Shown here piece after piece: positions 62,382 to 64,000 of a stretch of DNA of 64,000 nt. The stretch is from positions 124,001-188,000 of the forward strand of contig NZ_FOVL01000001.1 of assembly GCF_900115145.1 (NCBI RefSeq). The letters run 5' to 3'. Made by a program: the position numbers and the translations under genes. A model generated the notes under the pieces. The model was not told the origin of the DNA, made no database searches, and saw only the letters and a list, made by a program, of their open reading frames with translations. Position 1 is the first letter of the stretch; each line of letters begins with the position of its first letter. The stretch is from Salegentibacter flavus. Lineage in GTDB: Bacteria > Bacteroidota > Bacteroidia > Flavobacteriales > Flavobacteriaceae.

Positions 62382-62917
62382 GAGCAGGCCTAACTAAAAC
62401 CGATAGAATTGCGGTGCCGGTAATTATTGCGCTTTCTATCGCCGTACCCTTAATCGTACTTATCTTGATGTACCTCCCTGAACGCTTTAACTTTCTCGGG
62501 ACCCGGGCAGGAACTTTTCCTTTTTTTCATGCGATCCTGAATGGCTCCACGGCTATCTTGCTGATGTTGGGGTACTTTTTTATGAGGATTAAGGAATACA
62601 AACTTCACCGTAATACAATGATTACGGCATTCTTTCTTTCTGCTGTTTTCCTGGTAAGTTATGTGATTTCTAAGATGAGCAATGATCCTGTACCTTATGG
62701 TGGCGAAGGAGTTTTGAGGTATTTGTACTTTTTTATACTTATTACCCATATAATACTTTCGGCGATAATTGTTCCCCTGGTTCTCTTTACGATGTATCGG
62801 GGACTTACCGCTGAATATGATAAACACGCCCGCATCGCCCGGTGGACTTTTCCTATTTGGTTATATGTTGCTATAACGGGGGTTCTAGTGTATGTTTTTA
62901 TGATGCCTTATTACTAA
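62378..62917 (+). CDS. DUF420 membrane protein (CtaM-like)
   Basis: 179 residues from GTG 62378, which overlaps the SCO gene by 4 bases (GTGA). About five membrane helices carry conserved His: FPFFHAILNGSTAILLMLGY, YKLHRNTMITAFFLSAVF, FFILITHIILSAIIVPLVL and KHARIARWTFPIWLYVAITG. DUF420 proteins are linked to oxidase assembly (CtaM in Gram-positive bacteria). Its place behind SCO supports that role. Confidence 0.93.
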   Translation: MRAGLTKTDRIAVPVIIALSIAVPLIVLILMYLPERFNFLGTRAGTFPFFHAILNGSTAILLMLGYFFMRIKEYKLHRNTMITAFFLSAVFLVSYVISKMSNDPVPYGGEGVLRYLYFFILITHIILSAIIVPLVLFTMYRGLTAEYDKHARIARWTFPIWLYVAITGVLVYVFMMPYY

Positions 62918-62983
62918 TTATCTCGTGTTAAATCTTTTATTGAGAGTGACTAAATTTTTAAATTTGTGCTTTAATTATAGAAA

Positions 62984-63217
62984 ATGAAAACCAGATTTTT
63001 ATTCATATTACTTCTGCTCTTACTTCTTCCAATCGCTGCTGAAGCGCAATGCGCCATGTGTAGAGCTGTTCTGGAAAGCGAGGGAGACCAAAGCATGGCT
63101 AAGGGAATAAACAACGGAATACTCTACCTAATGATGTTCCCCTATCTTCTTATTGGGGGAATAGGCTATTTTATTTACCGCTCCCGGAAACAAGCTAAAA
63201 AGTCTGAAGAAGCTTAA
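62984..63217 (+). CDS. Small membrane protein with a CAMC motif
   Basis: 77 residues. A signal sequence (about 1-21, ending AEAQ) is followed immediately by CAMCRAVLESEGDQS and one membrane helix (about 45-65), then a basic tail KQAKKSEEA. The CxxC just after the predicted signal cleavage site would face the periplasm and could bind copper or form a disulfide. Its position behind SCO and DUF420 suggests a role in oxidase assembly. No family is named here. Confidence 0.75.
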   Translation: MKTRFLFILLLLLLLPIAAEAQCAMCRAVLESEGDQSMAKGINNGILYLMMFPYLLIGGIGYFIYRSRKQAKKSEEA

Positions 63218-63323
63218 ACCACTTCAAAATAATTTCTTAAATAAAATGTAACTTTTTCTCTATCGTGGAGTCTTATGAGTGACACTTTTCAACAAAAAGT
63301 TAGCAACTTGTAAATGCACTGCA

Positions 63324-64000
63324 ATGATAGAAATCAGAGATCTTCATAAGTCCTATAAAGTGGGCAGTAATTCACTGCACGTTTTAAAAGGAATTAATTT
63401 TAACGTTGCCGAAGGTGAACTCGTTTCTATTATGGGATCTTCAGGTTCTGGGAAATCTACCCTACTGAATATTCTTGGGATGCTCGACGAGGCTGATGAA
63501 GGTTCTTATACTCTTGATGGCGTTGTAATTAAAAATCTTAATGAAAAAATAGCTGCCCGCTACCGCAATAAATTCCTTGGGTTTGTTTTTCAATCTTTTA
63601 ACCTTATTTCTTATAAAAATGCTTTGGATAATGTAGCGCTTCCGCTGTATTACCAGGGAATTAAACGCGGGGAACGCATAGATAAGGCAATGAGTTACCT
63701 GGAAAAAGTTGGCCTGGCCGATTGGGCGGGACACTTACCTAACGAACTTTCCGGAGGGCAAAAACAAAGGGTTGCTATTGCGAGAGCTCTTGCCAGCGAT
63801 CCAAAGGTCCTTCTAGCCGATGAGCCTACCGGAGCTTTAGATTCAAAAACATCTTATGATGTTATGAATCTAATTCAGGAGATAAACGATGAAGGCCGAA
63901 CCATACTTGTAGTAACCCACGAACCCGATATTGCTGCAATGACGAAGAGGATCGTTAACTTAAAAGACGGCAGGATAATTCAGGATACCCAGGTTAATCA
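63324..64000 (+). CDS. ABC transporter ATP-binding protein, MacB-like (cut by window edge)
   Basis: 225 complete codons of an ABC ATPase starting ATG 63324, still open at the window end. Motifs in order: Walker A GSSGSGKSTLLN, Q-loop FQSFNLI, signature LSGGQKQRVAIARAL, Walker B VLLADEPTGALD and H-loop VVTHEPD. The sequence is of the MacB/LolD type (KNALDNVALPLYYQGIKRGE). The permease gene is expected beyond 64000. The 106 bases before it hold no gene. Confidence 0.93.
   Translation, partial: MIEIRDLHKSYKVGSNSLHVLKGINFNVAEGELVSIMGSSGSGKSTLLNILGMLDEADEGSYTLDGVVIKNLNEKIAARYRNKFLGFVFQSFNLISYKNALDNVALPLYYQGIKRGERIDKAMSYLEKVGLADWAGHLPNELSGGQKQRVAIARALASDPKVLLADEPTGALDSKTSYDVMNLIQEINDEGRTILVVTHEPDIAAMTKRIVNLKDGRIIQDTQVN

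Noticed and set aside
1-64000. CRISPR arrays, tRNA, rRNA and defence islands
   Set aside because: No regularly spaced repeats, no recognisable tRNA or rRNA sequence and no known defence genes were found by reading; the gene content is core.

Overview
The window is from a member of the Bacteroidota, almost certainly a marine-type Flavobacteriaceae (Gramella/Salegentibacter/Zunongwangia-like; the genus cannot be fixed by eye). The evidence is an AT-rich genome, promoters of the TTG-N19..22-TAnnTTTG type, almost no Shine-Dalgarno sequences, several TTG starts, the gliding/type IX secretion translocon SprA and a RemB-like protein, alternative complex III, and flavobacterial families such as DUF3127 and DUF3098. 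No rRNA, tRNA, CRISPR array, phage or insertion sequence was seen. It looks like core chromosome.

Layout. 1-439: N-terminus of a sensor kinase running off the left edge. 440-3110: TPP riboswitch with a terminator hairpin, controlling a TonB-dependent receptor (thiamine uptake). 3152-7943: Rieske-like lipoprotein, greA, HIT hydrolase, histidine kinase, flavin reductase, an OB-fold DUF3127 protein with an SSB-like tail, aat. 8031-13626: fatty-acid hydroxylase family protein, then a mostly minus-strand block (tag, TonB-like protein, truB, uppP, DUF3098, orphan proteins, metallophosphoesterase). 13808-17331: AsmA-like protein, tandem universal stress protein, a broken small membrane-protein gene, and the Fe-S repair protein Ric. 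17680-22215: rimP-nusA-infB behind a leader hairpin.

22288-34779: a SPOR-domain protein followed by the respiratory operon actABCDEF-coxB-coxA, i.e. alternative complex III (quinol to cytochrome c) with the aa3/caa3-type oxidase core. 34941-46882: secreted BNR-repeat protein, ruvB, a lone cytochrome P450, queG, an ECF-type sigma factor with an overlapping membrane-protein gene, a hemolysin III/PAQR protein, maeB and ruvA. 46886-57899: sprA, gcvH, a VanZ-like protein, a TonB-like protein and a remB-like gene. 57989-63217: second respiratory locus with ctaB, two subunit III genes, subunit IV, a Cys-less SCO paralogue, a SCO copper chaperone, DUF420 and a small CxxC membrane protein. 63324-64000: start of a MacB-type ABC ATPase.

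How the parts fit: the two respiratory loci together make one complex III-oxidase chain, with the catalytic core in one and heme A synthesis, copper insertion and remaining oxidase subunits in the other. The most interesting non-coding signals are terminator-like hairpins in the leaders of the thiamine receptor gene, greA and rimP-nusA-infB. The most interesting protein-level signals are a helix-hairpin-helix tail on ActC, a TonB-C-like domain at the N-terminus of the RemB-like protein next to a tonB gene, and an SSB-type tail on the DUF3127 protein. I saw no obvious new defence or mobile system.
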